From Xestospongia muta (Eukaryota > Porifera > Demospongiae > Haplosclerida > Petrosiidae): a DNA stretch of 64,000 bases. Position 1 is the first letter of the stretch, and each line of letters starts with the position of its first letter. Positions 1 through 11,684 of the stretch are shown in pieces. The notes beneath the pieces are model-generated. The model ran no database searches, was not told where the DNA came from, and saw only the letters and a list, made by a program, of their open reading frames with translations. The stretch is taken from positions 9,233,461 to 9,297,460 of the forward strand of contig OY848919.1 in the NCBI GenBank assembly GCA_963693285.1. Direction: 5' to 3'. A program made the translations under genes and the position numbers.

Positions 1-2739
1 TGTCTCTGGTGTCCAGATATGAGTGGTCAACTGCCACATGATAATTTCATTTCATCCTACTCAATATTGATGAGTTTGATCAATGCTTTGTGAGGATTGT
101 AAGAATTTGAACTACATGCTAAATGCAGAATAGGTATTGTCGACTTATTTTATACTGAAGTAATCATTACACCACATGCTTCACTGTGGTCTTGCTGTAT
201 TATATGGAGAGCCTAGCAATAAACATTGAGGCATGTAAGCATTGTGATATGGCAGTAGTACATTGGAATGCACATATCTGGACACATACAAATCAGTTTG
301 TTACTTTTACCAGACCTTTCTCCTTCTAAAATGGAAGTGGTCAGGCTATGCTAGACTAAGCCTACAGTATAGCAGTTTTAATACAATTTTGTATGTACTC
401 CATAGTACTATAACATGTTAAGTTCTATACATTTGTGAACGTAGTATATATTTGAAGAAATGCATATTGTGTATCATTTAATTTTTAGAGCCATTAAATG
501 TCACATATCAATAGTCTTAGCTGATAATCCTAAAATGTACACTGTGTATACAACTGTTGTAGAGTACTAGGTGTTAATGAGAGAAGGACCAATTATCTGG
601 GTTGAGATGCCTGTCTTGTCACTACTCCCCATAAATAATACTAAACTAGAAATATCACTTTTATCAATAGCTCATTGAAAGTAAACCTTGCTGAGCTGTC
701 GTATCTAATTGCATGTTAGATATGTATATAGCAATAGTAGTTGGATTCAAGATTTTCTTATTCACCAAACAAAATTTTATTTGCCAAACATTTCAATAGT
801 TAGTACAACTACTTCTTCCATCACCTTTACGTCAACATCACTCCCAGGAGTACTGCAAACAGCAGAAAAGACACTAAACTTTGAACTAGAGAAGATATAA
901 ATGGGACTGTTTTCATGTTTGTATTTTATTGTGCAGCCACTGATGATAATAGCTGTACTAACTATTGAAACATTTGGCAATTAAATCAAGAATCCTACTA
1001 CTATAAACTGATCCAGACATCTTGTTCTTTTCCATGTATAGCAATTCTGATGTTGACAAATTCTGCAATATTAATAAGAATGAGATTATGAACTTTTGCA
1101 ATTTGTATTAAAACTGGCTGGATGTCTGGAGTGAAGATAATGTAAGCATGAAATAATTACTAACATGGTGTCTTTACCATAGATACCAAAGAAAAAAATA
1201 TCATCTATTTTTTCTTAAAACTATTGCATTTGTTCATCCAGTAACCTAAAAACAAATATGTTCAATTCATGCTCTGTAAAATTAATATGTCTGTGTTATA
1301 GTTTACTAATAAGATCAATCTCCATTTTAAATTGACTATTGGCTGTGATGATTTTGTATATCCTTCACTGCTATCTCATCTACACCATATTTTAACCCTT
1401 TGAAACTTAAACAAATCCATTTATCCTAGTGTCTGTTGTGTCCTATTTGATTTAAAACATGTTCAACATCCAAGGATATTAATTCCCAGTCATATAGTAG
1501 GTATTGTTCCAAATGTTTATTAGGAGGGGAGAAGCAGAGCATGTTGGCTGGTGTAGGTCTACAATATCAATATCACCTCCTCAAAACTGAGTCCTTGAAG
1601 GTTAAGTTCATCACGGAAAAGAGATGCATGTGCCTTGTTTGTTATTTGTTGTCACATGGTGAAACAGCATCAGAGAGTCTGTTAACAAGCATCTTTATAC
1701 CTTAGCTTTTTGACACCCATTCCCTGATTTACCAATGCTCCATGAAAAGACCACACTAATCATTACATATCTTACAATAAGATAAGGTAAACTTTAAAAG
1801 TACATATAAACAGCTGTATCTGCTTGATTTAGAACTAATTTAGGACTCATTGCCGAGTCATGTTCTACACTAGATTGCGAATATCTAAGTGAAATAAATA
1901 TGACAAGTCCAAACAAGTTTAAGAGTGCTACAACATGCATTTGAAGAACATGATCACGAATATTAAATAAAGGCTTCTTATTGCAGTAGTTGTATCTATA
2001 GTTGTTCTTAAGAAAACGTCTGGTCAAATCAGAAATTTTGATAAATCTGTTAAGAATGTGAAAGATGTTCATAGCAAACAATGCACAGGCAGTACTATTA
2101 ATTTCTAAAGGTTGTCTGTCATATGTAAAAAGTTAAATTCTAGGTATAGGAATGAGACTGTCATATATCCAACTACAGGAACAAGGATCAGTCTGCAGAC
2201 ACTTCTGATAACCTATATTAATATTGTGCCATCCCTACATAAACAGCGCATGAAAGCATATTTAGGTTTGCTTATTGTTCACAAAGCTGTTATCCACAAA
2301 TTTTTGAAAGAGTCAAATTCGTTGTACATCTTAATACTTTTAATAACAAAACATCTGTTATTAAGAATGAGTCAGTCACCTGTTTTCTGCTGTCTGAGCA
2401 GACATGATTCACTCATATGTAAAAATGTCAAAGCTGTATTTACAGTGGCTTTTTCTAATGCACTGTTTTAATCTTATCAACTACTAAATTGTAGGTTATA
2501 ATATAAGTTCTAGTGTTTTCAAAGTTATTATCATTAATTGTCTCCAAGCAAATAAATTTAGTTATAGTACATTTTCATTAATTATGTAACATAATAACAA
2601 ATTGAAACAATTGATGTTATGGCATTTATTTGATCATATAATTAGAAAACAGATGAAGCTTTTTCATTGCCTAAAATGTGACAAATATTACATTGTAACA
2701 ATATACTAGCACCTCACCTAGCTCAAGTACTACTTACTG
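1..2739. other. No supported gene
   Basis: AT-rich sequence with only short open stretches of biased composition. The longest (about 119 codons at 2112-2471, plus) is rich in Leu, Ile and Ser, shows no family motif and has no convincing splice context. I see no transposon ends here. Confidence 0.5.
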
Positions 2740-3071
2740 AGCAAGAAAGTGTGGGTTCAAGCAATCTGCACATGCTCAGTAAGCTTAATTAAAGTGGAGC
2801 TCATATACACACACAATGGAGAGAATAGTCAGTTTCCTGTATACATTGGTCTAAGGTCAGTAGTTCTCCCAATATGCAGTATACATATATTTAAATAAAG
2901 TTATATATAGATATATATATAGCTCAGTAGTTAGATAGAGTTCAACAACATGACCACAATAGTCTGTACATTAGTACAACAGATTGAGAGTCACTCCATA
3001 CAAATCTACTAAGTACACTACCTGTACATGTGTGGATGTGTCATTATTAATTACTATGAGATAGTAGCACT

Positions 3072-3133
<62 letters not shown>

Positions 3134-3430
3134 CCACTATATGATCACTTACTGTAGAAAAGGGACATGTACAAATTAACAGTAATGTTCAACCAAGTAC
3201 TCATATTAGTCATTTGATCACTTGTTTTTATAATTCTGTTTCTCTCCTACTATTGCTACCTCTTTTCATGTTGAAATAGAATCTCAAGAACTATTAACTA
3301 TAATATAGATGGTTTCTGTTTAAAGCTAAAACATATACACTACAGGTAGTGGTTATTTCTTAGTAATTAGTAGTTATTAATTATTGCATAGAAGGTCAAG
3401 ACTAGTTGTCCAAAGACTCAACTATTTCTG
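2740..3430 (-). repeat. Inverted copy of the 19300-19850 intergenic/promoter segment
   Basis: Read on the minus strand, this block follows 19300-19850 (plus) in order: a GACTTTGGA..ACTAGTCTTG start, a TAGTAGGAGAGA block, a TA microsatellite, CTACTATCTCATAGTAAT, GTATGGAGTGACTCTC, ACTACTGAGCTATATATAT, then CTCCAC..TAATTA..CTTACTGAGCATG..CAGA. The match is interrupted by small indels. It probably derives from the 3' flank plus promoter of a gene in the cluster, duplicated in inverted orientation. No gene is seen downstream of it on the minus strand. Confidence 0.7.
3071..3131. repeat. (TA)n microsatellite
   Basis: About 30 uninterrupted TA dinucleotides inside the duplicated intergenic segment. 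The homologous block at 19566-19594 has a shorter TA run. Confidence 0.95.
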
Positions 3431-3879
3431 ACAAAGTCTCATAAAGGTACAGAAAAAGGAGAAGAAGGGGCAGTGCAGTAGAAGCCATGCAAATTACTCC
3501 AGCTACTCTCAGCTATGTAAGTAGTATATGTGTATACTATGTCAATAGTTAATCATTTATTAGGCAAATTATGAAAATAGTAAAACTGGCACAATCTGTT
3601 TTTTTTTCTTTGTAACAGAAATATCATAGCATAGAGTTTACTTATAGTTTGTTAAGGTAGTGCAGTTTGAAATTTGCATATGTTTAATAATTCAACTTTA
3701 GCAAACTAAATTATAACATAACACTTGAAATGTGTATAACTGTTTATAAAATTTTTTCAACTCTTTTGCTTTATTTATATTTTTATGTAGTTAGTTTTGA
3801 AACAGAAAAGAGTATTTGCTAAGGAAAGGATTAGAAGTGAATATGCCATACCTTCATATTTTGATATGATTTTGTCACC

Positions 3880-4125
3880 TAAGTCTTGTCAATTTAGACT
3901 ATCTCTCAAAATATCTAGGAAATTCATAAAGGCACTAGCATTGAGTTTGACGTGATCCTTTACATCAACAAAAAACAGATGAAGACATACTTTAACTGTA
4001 GCTCCAGGTTTCTTGTCTTTTACACTTCTGTAAACATCCTCAGAAATACCTTCTTGCCAAAACAACGGGTCAATATTTGACTCGAGAAAAACACTGGTAC
4101 ATTTAAGTAAACCTCATCTAGCTAC
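3880..4125 (-). pseudogene. CARD-like helical exon relic
   Basis: On the minus strand the frame reads SNIDPLFW, then ISEDVYRSVKDKK, then a Leu-rich stretch, VKDHVKLNASAFMNFLDILR and a stop. The same pattern recurs, equally decayed, at 37985-38200 and 38520-38760 (plus). The intact exon at 55248-55558 has a similar architecture. The pattern (short helices, LI/ISED element, C-terminal FL..L) suggests a CARD or other death-fold domain, but that is inference. It lies downstream of the ZU5-gene relic and could be its last exon. Confidence 0.45.
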
Positions 4126-4218
4126 ATCAGAGTTCAGAGAATCATCTAGAATGTAGAGACAAAACATAGAACTGTTAATAATTATATCAAAGAAAAGAGA
4201 TCACCTATAATGAGATGA

Positions 4219-4440
4219 TTAGTTATTGTTTATATAATGTTTTTGACAGAGGCTTGATACTACAACATCATTACAGTGATAAAAATGTAAAGATATAATA
4301 CCTATATTTCTTAGAGTAGAAGCATTCACACTAGGTAAATTTGTAGTTGACAAATGGTCACCAATATGTGCGCAATGTTTAAAGGAATACTCACTGTTAT
4401 CAGATAACACTGGATCCCTGAAGGATACAGTAGTTGGAGC
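4219..4440 (-). pseudogene. ZU5-gene relic: start of last helical exon
   Basis: After an acceptor (TTTCAG) the minus-strand frame gives AKAPTTVSFRDPVLSDNSEY, clearly homologous to AKFESVATSRDPVLSGDEV in exon J of the intact gene (52535). The rest of the open stretch lacks the LIS, FL and GGP landmarks of the domain, so the domain itself is lost. Confidence 0.55.
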
Positions 4441-4721
4441 TTTGGCTGAAATAGAATATATATAGGTATGATAAAACTTAAAATCTCAACTGTTTTTTTT
4501 CATGGTGTATAATATTGTGGTGTTACAGATAAATTGATATAATTGTCAAAGCACTCTTTCACACCTAACACTGGAACTTTACAGATACCAGCATTTTAAG
4601 CTGACTTAGATGCAACTGAAATATGCACATTTTGTGATTTAAAGATTAAGAATGTTGTTTTTATACCATTTTTTGATGTACTGTTTTTCATCTCACTTTT
4701 CAGTAATGGCTTATGTTGAGC
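4441..4721 (-). pseudogene. ZU5-gene relic, 3' part: exon G remainder fused to exon I fragment
   Basis: Minus-strand reading downstream of the Copia insertion continues exon G of the ZU5-type gene: TTFLIFKSQNVHISVA, an in-frame TAA, then AGICKV. This matches TIFLILKSQNVCILATV..AGICKV in the intact copy at 50177-50424. It then jumps to an exon I-like piece (YINLSVTPQYYT against FINLSLRQRYNT), so the intervening exon and intron are deleted. The next minus exon (4219-4440) begins PTTVSFRDPVLS after TTTCAG, matching the start of the final helical exon of the intact gene (VATSRDPVLSG), and then diverges. Confidence 0.7.
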
Positions 4722-4933
4722 TGTTAAAATTTTTTTAGTAATGATGAATCAGACAGAGAAAAAAACAAGGTACAAAAATCAGTCAGATTTTACAACAACT
4801 AAAGAAATCAGAACTATCCAGCAACAGAAACTTCTAGAAGAGTCTAAAACAATAATTAACACTCTAAATAAACATGATGTAAATGGTTAATTAATGTCTT
4901 ATGTAAACAGTTAAAAAGTGTCATGCTCCAATA
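4722..4933 (-). repeat. Copia 3' LTR
   Basis: Matches 14027-14237 over its length with scattered substitutions and small indels. The shared internal landmarks are ACAAGGTACAAAAATCAGTC, CTAGAAGAGTCTAAAACAAT and GTGTCATGCT. The ends are not canonical TG..CA, as expected for an old copy. The adjoining gene sequence on each side does not show a clear target duplication. Confidence 0.85.
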
Positions 4934-4955
4934 CTCCTTCTCACTTGTAGCCTGT

Positions 4956-5042
4956 TTAGTTCTTCCAGGGCACTATCCCAGCCATCTCTCTCAACTTCTC
5001 AAACTTGATCCTTCCGAGTCCTTTTCTTATCATGTCTGCGAT
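4956..5042 (-). pseudogene. Copia pol C-terminus cut off by the BEL insertion
   Basis: The minus-strand frame IADMIRKGLGRIKFEKLREM followed by AGIVPWKN and a stop is the conserved Copia RNase H C-terminus. Its upstream half (KYCETSEMIA) lies about 6 kb away at 11103-11260. The two halves meet exactly at the duplicated pentamer GCGAT, so removing the BEL element plus one GCGAT restores one continuous reading frame. Confidence 0.9.
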
Positions 5043-5220
5043 TGTTGAGTTCTCTCCCAGATTGGACGAGATACAAATCTTGGTATACAACAAAAAACTT
5101 TCTTTCCAAAAGTGTTTTTCCAATTACACACACAAAAAAAGAAAAATCATAATTAATATAAATGATGGTCAAACAGGAAATGAATGATGATACATAAACA
5201 AACTATAATAAACATTAACA
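5043..5220 (-). repeat. BEL/Pao 3' LTR
   Basis: 178 bp, TGTTGAGTTCTC..AACATTAACA on the plus strand. It is nearly identical to 10923-11102 apart from a few substitutions and indels. GCGAT lies immediately to its left. Confidence 0.92.
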
Positions 5221-5384
5221 TACCACCGGCCACAACCGGATGGTCTTCAAACAACAATAAAAAGTCATGGTCAATCATCTTGAGAGGCTAACAACAAGGC
5301 TACTTTAGAAATTGGTCTCTTGTAAGTTCCTGAGCTTGTCTTCACAGTGACTACTTGCACAAGATCATTTTTGCCCACATGAAC

Positions 5385-5624
5385 TTAAATTACTCTGGCA
5401 AGTGGCCATTTCGTGGGAATTAAATCATCCTCTTGCAAAATCATAATATCTCCAACACAAATATTTCTTGATGGATGGTACCATTTCGTATAGCATTTCA
5501 AACTAGTGATGTACTCAGACGACCAATGTTGCCAGAAATGATGTACAAGTGCTTGACACAGGTGCCAGAGACTAAGGAGAGTGAGGGAATAATATGAGAA
5601 TGAGGGATCAGGCAGAACTTCCAA
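5385..5624 (-). pseudogene. BEL/Pao pol C-terminal (DUF5641-like) segment
   Basis: The minus frame contains HFWQHWSSEYITSLK, then GDIMILQEDDLIPTKWPLAR. This is the typical W..EYL..L and VG.iVll.dd..pr..WplarV signature at the end of BEL/Pao polyproteins. It follows the integrase core and precedes the 3' LTR, as expected. Confidence 0.85.
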
Positions 5625-5793
5625 TGGCCTGCTGATGAGAAAGTGCCCAGGAGTGAGAGCTCCTATTCATCATCGTCAGGTGGAAGAGAGACGAGAGGTC
5701 TGCTGTTGAGACAAGATTCCATTTGAGCGAGAACTGTAGTGAATTCTTCAAATGTCAGCTTCACACTGCCAACTATACATCTCAAATGTGTTT

Positions 5794-6484
5794 TCATGCT
5801 TTCACTGCTGCCTCCCAAAGGCCACCAAAATGAGGAGTGTGTTCAGGAATGAACTTCCACTGTATCTTTTGTGTTGAACAAAACTCAGTAATAGCACATT
5901 GTGACCTCTGGTTTTGCAGAAATGCAATAAGTTCCTTGATCTCCCGAGTTGCACCTACAAAATTTGTCCCGTGGTCACTCCATATAAGAGTCAACTTCCC
6001 CGTCAAGAAATGAAGCACCTTAGACAGGCTACGAAGGCTTCAGTTGTCAACTCTGACACAAGTTCTAAATGCACTCTTTTACTGAAAGGGAAACAAAAAC
6101 ACTGGCATAGGTTTTAACTATAGTAGGTTTCCTCACATGTCCATATTTCATGTAGAAAGGGCCAGCATAGTCCACATCAACCATATCAAAAATGAGATAA
6201 GGAGTGACACGCTCAATAGATAATTGACCTAGCATCTGATGTTGAGGCTTTGTTGAGGTACAACGACAAATGACACAGCTAGGGGTGATCGAGCGGATTG
6301 CTTTGCATCCTCTGAGGATGTAGAAACCGTGATTCAGAGAACAGGCTTGTAGTGTAGGACAAGCATGAAGTAAGCAAAGATCTTCAAAACGAATCATTAG
6401 CTTAGTCACAGGATGTTTCCCAGAGAGGATGACAGGATGCTGACTTGAGTATGACATCTTCTTGATGCAGTCTTTGCCACCCAC
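5794..6484 (-). pseudogene. BEL/Pao integrase (zinc-binding and core)
   Basis: The upstream frame carries an H2C2-type region (H..C..L and a C-x2-C pair, CVICR) and the start of the core with DMVDVDYAGPF (first catalytic Asp). The next frame has WSDHGTNFVGATREI (second Asp) and PHFGGLWEAAVKA (catalytic Glu), so the D,D,E set is visible across two frames. A frameshift separates the frames. Confidence 0.88.
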
Positions 6485-6732
6485 ACATAGAATGCCAGAT
6501 GAGTCAAGGATTGGGTGAGGGACAGCAAACGACTAGAGCTACATAGGACTATATTTTCCTTAATGGCCTCAATTTCCTCAGGAAAACTATCTTCTTCAGC
6601 TGTGGGTAATTCCTGAGTAGTCAGAGATGAAGACAACTGGAGAAAACAATCATTCTTGTTGGCACAACAATTGTTGACAAAACAGAGGATCCAAGCTGTG
6701 AAACATTTCAACTTGGTATAACTGAATTGGCA

Positions 6733-6938
6733 CCTTGTTCTGAGTCACTGTGTGGAGTGTACATTCCCTTTCCTCAGTTGTCTTGATATGAGGAAGGTCT
6801 GACTGATGAGACCAAGCCCTGGGTGGCTGGGTCAGCCTTGTTCTGAGTCACTGTGTGGAGTGTACATTTCCTTTCCTCAGTTGTCTTGATATGAGGGAGG
6901 TCTGACTGATGAGGCCAAGCCGTGGGTGGCTGAGTCAG
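6733..6938. repeat. 103-bp tandem duplication inside BEL pol
   Basis: Two adjacent units of about 103 bp starting CCTTGTTCTGAGTCACTGTG (6733 and 6836) differ at only a few bases. The duplication disrupts the connection between RNase H and integrase and happened after, or as part of, the decay of the element. Confidence 0.85.
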
Positions 6939-7022
6939 CCATAACTGGTATGCCAAAAGCTCTACTGGAAACAGACCTCTTGATGCACAATCAGCCAGGT
7001 TGTCAGTTCCACAGACATGGCT

Positions 7023-7373
7023 CTAACGATCGGGTGCTATCAACTCCACTATGTAAGAGACTCTGTTGGCAACATATGTGTTAAACCGTCTGAGATTTCC
7101 AATCAGCCAACTGAGAACATTGGTGCTCTCAGTCCAGGCGTATATTTGAGCGAGCGACAGATCGAAGACCTGCCGGACATGATGAAGTTGCTGAGCTAAA
7201 AGGTACACTCCACATAACTCCAGGTGAGGGATGGTCAATCGCTTGATGGGGGCCACCTTGGTCTTAGAGGTCACTAATGAAACTTGTGTCCTTCCATCCA
7301 GGTCCATCATACATAGATAGATGACAGCGGCATATGCTTGCTCCGATGCATCACAGAAGCCATGGAGTTCCAT
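7023..7373 (-). pseudogene. BEL/Pao RNase H (Peptidase_A17-like region)
   Basis: The minus frame begins MELHGFCDASEQAYAAVIY (DAS motif with the RNase H Asp), then KRLTIPHLELCG (active-site Glu) and YAWTESTNVLSWL (the usual TDS Asp is here TES). This arrangement is diagnostic of BEL/Pao RNase H. Confidence 0.88.
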
Positions 7374-7789
7374 GGAGACAATGTAAGCTTCCTTGGTGAA
7401 GTAGCATAGAGGGAGGTATTTTGTGGAGAGGAGGGTAAGCTCAGATCTCCATCGAGACCAGATATCATGAACTGAGTCAGGTACTGGATCATCCCAACAG
7501 ACCTTCAGCTCCCACAGCCGTTGTAATAAGATTTTAATCTGGATGATAAAAGGGGAAAACCACCCAAGGACATCAAAGGCTTCGGCAACATCAGATGCTA
7601 ATATGCGTTTGGTAATAGAATGACTGGGAGGTAGTTTGGCAACAGTCTGATGGAAATGGTCTAAGTTTGCACTCCACTCTATTCAAGTGTTTTGATGTAC
7701 TCCATGTATGAATCGGGAATAGTGTACATCGACCTGGAGTCTTGAAGCTCAGAAGGTATGTGCTGTAAAACCACCTGGTCATTTGAATT

Positions 7790-8305
7790 CTACTTATGCA
7801 ACAAGAAGCCACCACGAGAGAACAGGTCTTGTAATTGCCTTTGTAACTCGATTGCTTCTTCTGTGGAATCAGCACCAGTCAATCTATCATCTACGTAAAA
7901 AGCTCTGTTTACTGCATCAATGGCCAGTGGATAGTCCATGGCGAAGTCAATGGCACTCTGCTTGATCGACATGTTGGCAGCAAACAAGGAGGCGGAGACA
8001 CTAAAGGTGACTTGGCTCATATGGTAGTCAAGCAGAGGATCCTTGGGATTCCTTCTCCAAACAAACTGATGTAGATCTCTGTCAAGTTTGGTGAGTTCAA
8101 TAGCACAATACATGCGACTGACATCGGCAACAAGAGCCATATGATGTAAACAAAAACAAAGTAGTGCATCAAGGAGAGGTGGGTGAATGGTAGGTCCGAC
8201 CAACAATGTATCATTTAGGGAGACTCCAGTAGAAGACTTGGCTGAAGCGTCAAACACAGCTCTGATCTTTGTGGTTTTGCTTGACTCCTTCTTGACTGCA
8301 TGCAT
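7790..8305 (-). pseudogene. BEL/Pao reverse transcriptase
   Basis: The minus frame shows the RT fingers and palm: KIRAVFDASAKSS, LNDTLLVGP, ALVADVSRMYCAIEL (first catalytic Asp region) and AFYVDDRLTGADS (YVDD box). The family position between protease and RNase H supports the call. The frame ends in a stop and continues shifted in the next frame. Confidence 0.92.
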
Positions 8306-8797
8306 CGGAAGATAGAAAACTTATTGTGAAGACTTCTCTAGATCATTCAAGGGACTTTGCTCAGCATGTCCCTTCTCGAAGTACTCATTCATCACAGCAT
8401 CAAATTCACCTAACTGCTCTTTGGCATATAGAGATCACTCCAATGAGAAGAATCTTCTCACAGCCTAAGATCTGGATTCGCCCAATGGCTTAGCATGTTG
8501 GTTTCTTGGACAGACGAACAATGAAACCACCATCTTCTGTTTGTGAGTGGTTGTCTTTGGAGTGTTGCCCAACAGATCATTCTTCTGGAGTGAAATAAGA
8601 TTGATCCTTTGGACATTCTTCAATCTCCCAGAACTTTCACAACGGATCATCTTCAGTGACGATGGAAACATGATGAGAGGTAATGGAGTGACTTAAGGCA
8701 TAGACATTGAGCTTTCTGACGAGGACTCAACCAAATTCTGTTTTGAAGGCGGACGGAGAGACAGGAGTGCCAGTTCGCTGGCCCTGACGTAGAATTT

Positions 8798-9424
8798 TCA
8801 CAAAGATGTCAATGCCCAAAAGGATATACTTTCTTCAGAAGAGACCAAAGGTTGGTCTGCTAGGGGGATGCCATCCAAATGTCTCCACTTCAAATCAAAG
8901 GGAATGGGGAGAAGTGGTAGGTCACACGTCACACAAGGTACAACAAGAGCTGTCACCTTGAATTTCTTTAAAGGAGACCAAACAGCAGATATACTGAGAC
9001 TAGTGACAGCTTGGAGAGGAGAGTTTTGAGAGAAACTAGCAATGCCTGAGATTTGCATACCTTGTCGGAAATGTGGAAGGCGCAGGCTTTGAGACAAATG
9101 CTCCGATACAATGAAGGCTGATGAGGCAGAGTCAAGAATGGCTTTAGCTACCACGGAGGAACCATCAGGAGCATCAACAAAAACAAGACACGTCATGAGC
9201 AAAGATTTAGAAGAAAGTCCAGCGGCAGTATTTGATACAACAGACTGAGAAGTACTAGTAGTAACAATGGAAGGTGATGCATCACCCTTGTTTTCCAAGT
9301 TTAACAAGGTGTGATGTGGCTTCTGGCATTTCCTGCATTGATGCAGAGACGTGCACTTCTTCACAAAATGTCCTGGTCGGAGACAATTCATGCAAAGGTG
9401 GTATGACTTCAGCATGGAGACCAT
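8798..9424 (-). pseudogene. BEL/Pao CCHC zinc knuckle and aspartic protease
   Basis: The first residues give CMNCLRPGHFVKKC (CX2CX4HX4C) and a second knuckle-like CRKC..HH. Further on, KAILDSASSAFIVSEHL resembles the BEL protease motif (LLDSGS..FI) with Gly replaced by Ala. Downstream beta-rich sequence leads into the RT part after a frameshift. Confidence 0.85.
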
Positions 9425-9566
9425 CTCATCATGAGCTAGTGACTTGAATTGCAGACATCATATATAGGGTGTTTGTGATACTTACAAATGACATAGTTGT
9501 GGCTGGTAGAATCCACAGTACTAGATGTAAATGAGGCTATTGACCTTCCAGCATTAGAGCTCCTCT

Positions 9567-10762
9567 TCACTGAGTTATCTTCACTTTGAGAGGCTCTTTT
9601 TTGGTCTGTGACAGAAGCTTCAGAAGCTTGGGCAGGTAGGTTAATGAACTCAAGAAGCCTCTGGTAGTGGGGTACATCAACTGAGTCTTGACTGTACTAT
9701 TGCCACTCATGGTATTAGTGTCTAGTTTGAGCTCAAGGACGGATGTGATAAAGGAACCAAATGGCTCATACTCCATTGCCTTGAGAGCTTGGAGGTGTTG
9801 TTGAACAATGTCATGGAGTTGGCAGAGCTCCTTGCCAGTCCCATCTCTGAGGGGAGTGGCCTCAAGGATCATACAAACGTGCTTTTGGTGGATGGGCCAT
9901 GGGCGATTATAGTATGTCTTCAGGCTTTGGATGGCTCCAGAGCAGCAATCACCAGATCGAGACAGACCTTCAATGACACCCTTCGCTGTGCCATCCTTGA
10001 GCGAATGTCGGAGATACACCAGCTTCTCTGCATCAGACAAACCAGGTTGGCTATGAATTGAAATAGAGAATTGCTCCCAAAAGGTCTTTCAGTTTACGAC
10101 GTTCCCATCAAACTTAGGTACATCCAATTTGGGCAGTTTAACTCCCTTGTCATCGAGTGAGGGTGGAGTAGAGTCAAGGGAACAAGCAGTCAAACAGCTC
10201 CTTATCAAATTGTGTTTGTGAGGCATAGAGCTCATCGGATTCCTCTACACCAAGGGACAGAAGAACGCTACAGACCCCTCCCAATTTAGCCTTGAGATCA
10301 CCAAGTTGCTCTTCATATTGACGAAGAAGACAAACATTGTCAGGCCCTCCAGACAAGGAGCCAACTCCATCATTTACAGTAGATAAATTTTTTTTAAGGT
10401 GGGCTAACCTTCGGAAAGCTATCTTACGAATGACCAGATTCGGAGGAAAAGTCACAGACTGCAATCAGCCGCTTAATACGAGTGGGCAATGTGGGCATCT
10501 TGTCATCATGTCCATCTAAAATATCCTGCTCCAGTGCTCCTTGAGCATAGTTTCAGTATCATCGATGAGATCAATGAGTGCATAGTGGTGGAGCTTGAAG
10601 TTGGAGTCTAGGCTTTTTAGTCTGCGACATCTGTAGCGCAAGGTCAAGGGTGGTTGGCTGATCAGCCTTGCTCTCCAAATCCTTCAGACTAGTGGAAAGT
10701 CGAGTTATCGATGCATGAACTACGCCTCGTCTCTTCTTAAGTGTAGTTGGATCTTGAGCCAT
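9567..10762 (-). pseudogene. BEL/Pao gag (DUF1759-like)
   Basis: Three minus frames, broken by frameshifts, form the gag. The N-terminus (10571-10762) is MAQDPTTLKKRRGVVHASIT. A middle part with a coiled tendency lies at 10174-10464. The conserved DUF1759 stretch is SDAEKLVYLRHSLKDGTAKG followed by V and I-GLSRSG at 9567-10040. The first Met lies just inside the 5' LTR, as expected. Confidence 0.85.
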
Positions 10763-10922
10763 TATTTTCCATCAACGAAGTGTGAATCCAAAAAAATGGA
10801 GGTGCTAAGAGAGCACGTGGTTGAGTGCAAACAGATGAGTACGACAAAGACAACCGAGTTTTGAGAGAGAACCATCAAACTATTGATGTTCTTGCTAGTA
10901 TCCGGTTCTGTGGACCAAAATA

Positions 10923-11102
10923 TGTTGAGTTCTCTCCTAGATTTGACGATATACAAATCTTGGTATTTAACAAAAAACTTCCTTTACAAAAGTGTTTTTC
11001 CAATTTTAACGAAAGAAATTAAGAAAAATCATAATTAGTATAAATGATGGTCAAACAGGAAATGAATGATGATACATAAACAAACTGTAATGAACATTAA
11101 CA
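10923..11102 (-). repeat. BEL/Pao 5' LTR
   Basis: 180 bp, homologous to 5043-5220. It starts TG and ends CA and is followed by GCGAT at 11103-11107. On the minus strand the sequence just inside it, TTTTGGTCCACAGAACCGG, is the expected place for the primer binding site. Confidence 0.92.
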
Positions 11103-11640
11103 GCGATCATTTCACTTGTTTCACAATATTTTAGTTCGATGTTGTTATTGTTCACCTGCTCTCGTATAAAGTGATACTTAATGTTAATATGCTTCGCTCT
11201 TCCATGAAATTGAGGATTCTTTACAATTGCAATAGCAGACTGATTATCCTCATAAATCACTACAGGCTCACTTATACCAGTTAGTTATTAATAAAGTTAG
11301 TGCAAGCAGTGTTCGTAAGGATTCAAACCTTGTCACTAGACTAAAAGTTTGATAATAGTCTAATCTATACTGCTGAGAATAGTTCGTAGCAACAAGACGA
11401 GCCTTGTACCTTTCCACTTACCCATCAATGCCAACCTTCCATTTATAGACCCATTTGCAGCCAATGGTCTTCTTACTCTTTGTTAGCTCAACTCACTCAC
11501 AAACCTCATTCACTTTAATAGATCTTACCCCTTTCTTCATTGCGTCTTTCCACTTTTCTCTCTCAGGACTGGACATTGCTTCGTTCACTGTTACAGGTTC
11601 CTTTACTTGTTTTTTAGCTGTGTAGATCCATGTTCCATAA
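11103..11640 (-). pseudogene. Copia reverse transcriptase stub and RNase H, internally deleted
   Basis: Minus-strand frames give MSSPEREKWKDAMKKGV, then TIGCKWVYKWKV and ARLVATNYSQQ (RT fingers). They then jump to DNQSAIAIVKNPQFHGRAKH and YHFIREQV (RNase H). The RT palm with its catalytic YVDD is missing, so most of RT was deleted before or after the BEL insertion. Stops are also present. The right-hand end of the BEL insertion interrupts the last codons of this frame. Confidence 0.85.
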
Positions 11641-11684
11641 TAGTCTGGACATTGTCGAGTTTACTCTGAACAATGAAGCACTGT

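Larger units (their letters stand above)
5043..11102 (-). mobile_element. BEL/Pao LTR retrotransposon nested in Copia
   Basis: Bounded by short LTRs (5043-5220 and 10923-11102) that start TG and end CA, with the 5-bp target duplication GCGAT at 5038-5042 and 11103-11107. Minus-strand domains run gag (DUF1759 type), CCHC knuckles, aspartic protease, reverse transcriptase with YVDD, RNase H, H2C2 zinc-binding and integrase core, and a DUF5641-like C-terminus. That is BEL/Pao order. Multiple frameshifts and stops break the polyprotein, so it is not autonomous now. No envelope-like frame is seen. Confidence 0.93.

Noticed and set aside
1794..2081. 95-codon minus-strand open frame
   Set aside because: Hydrophobic scraps without conserved pattern; isolated and lacking splice signals.
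2112..2471. 119-codon plus-strand open frame
   Set aside because: Low-information composition, no family motif, no splice or promoter context; length is not unusual for AT-rich DNA of this size.
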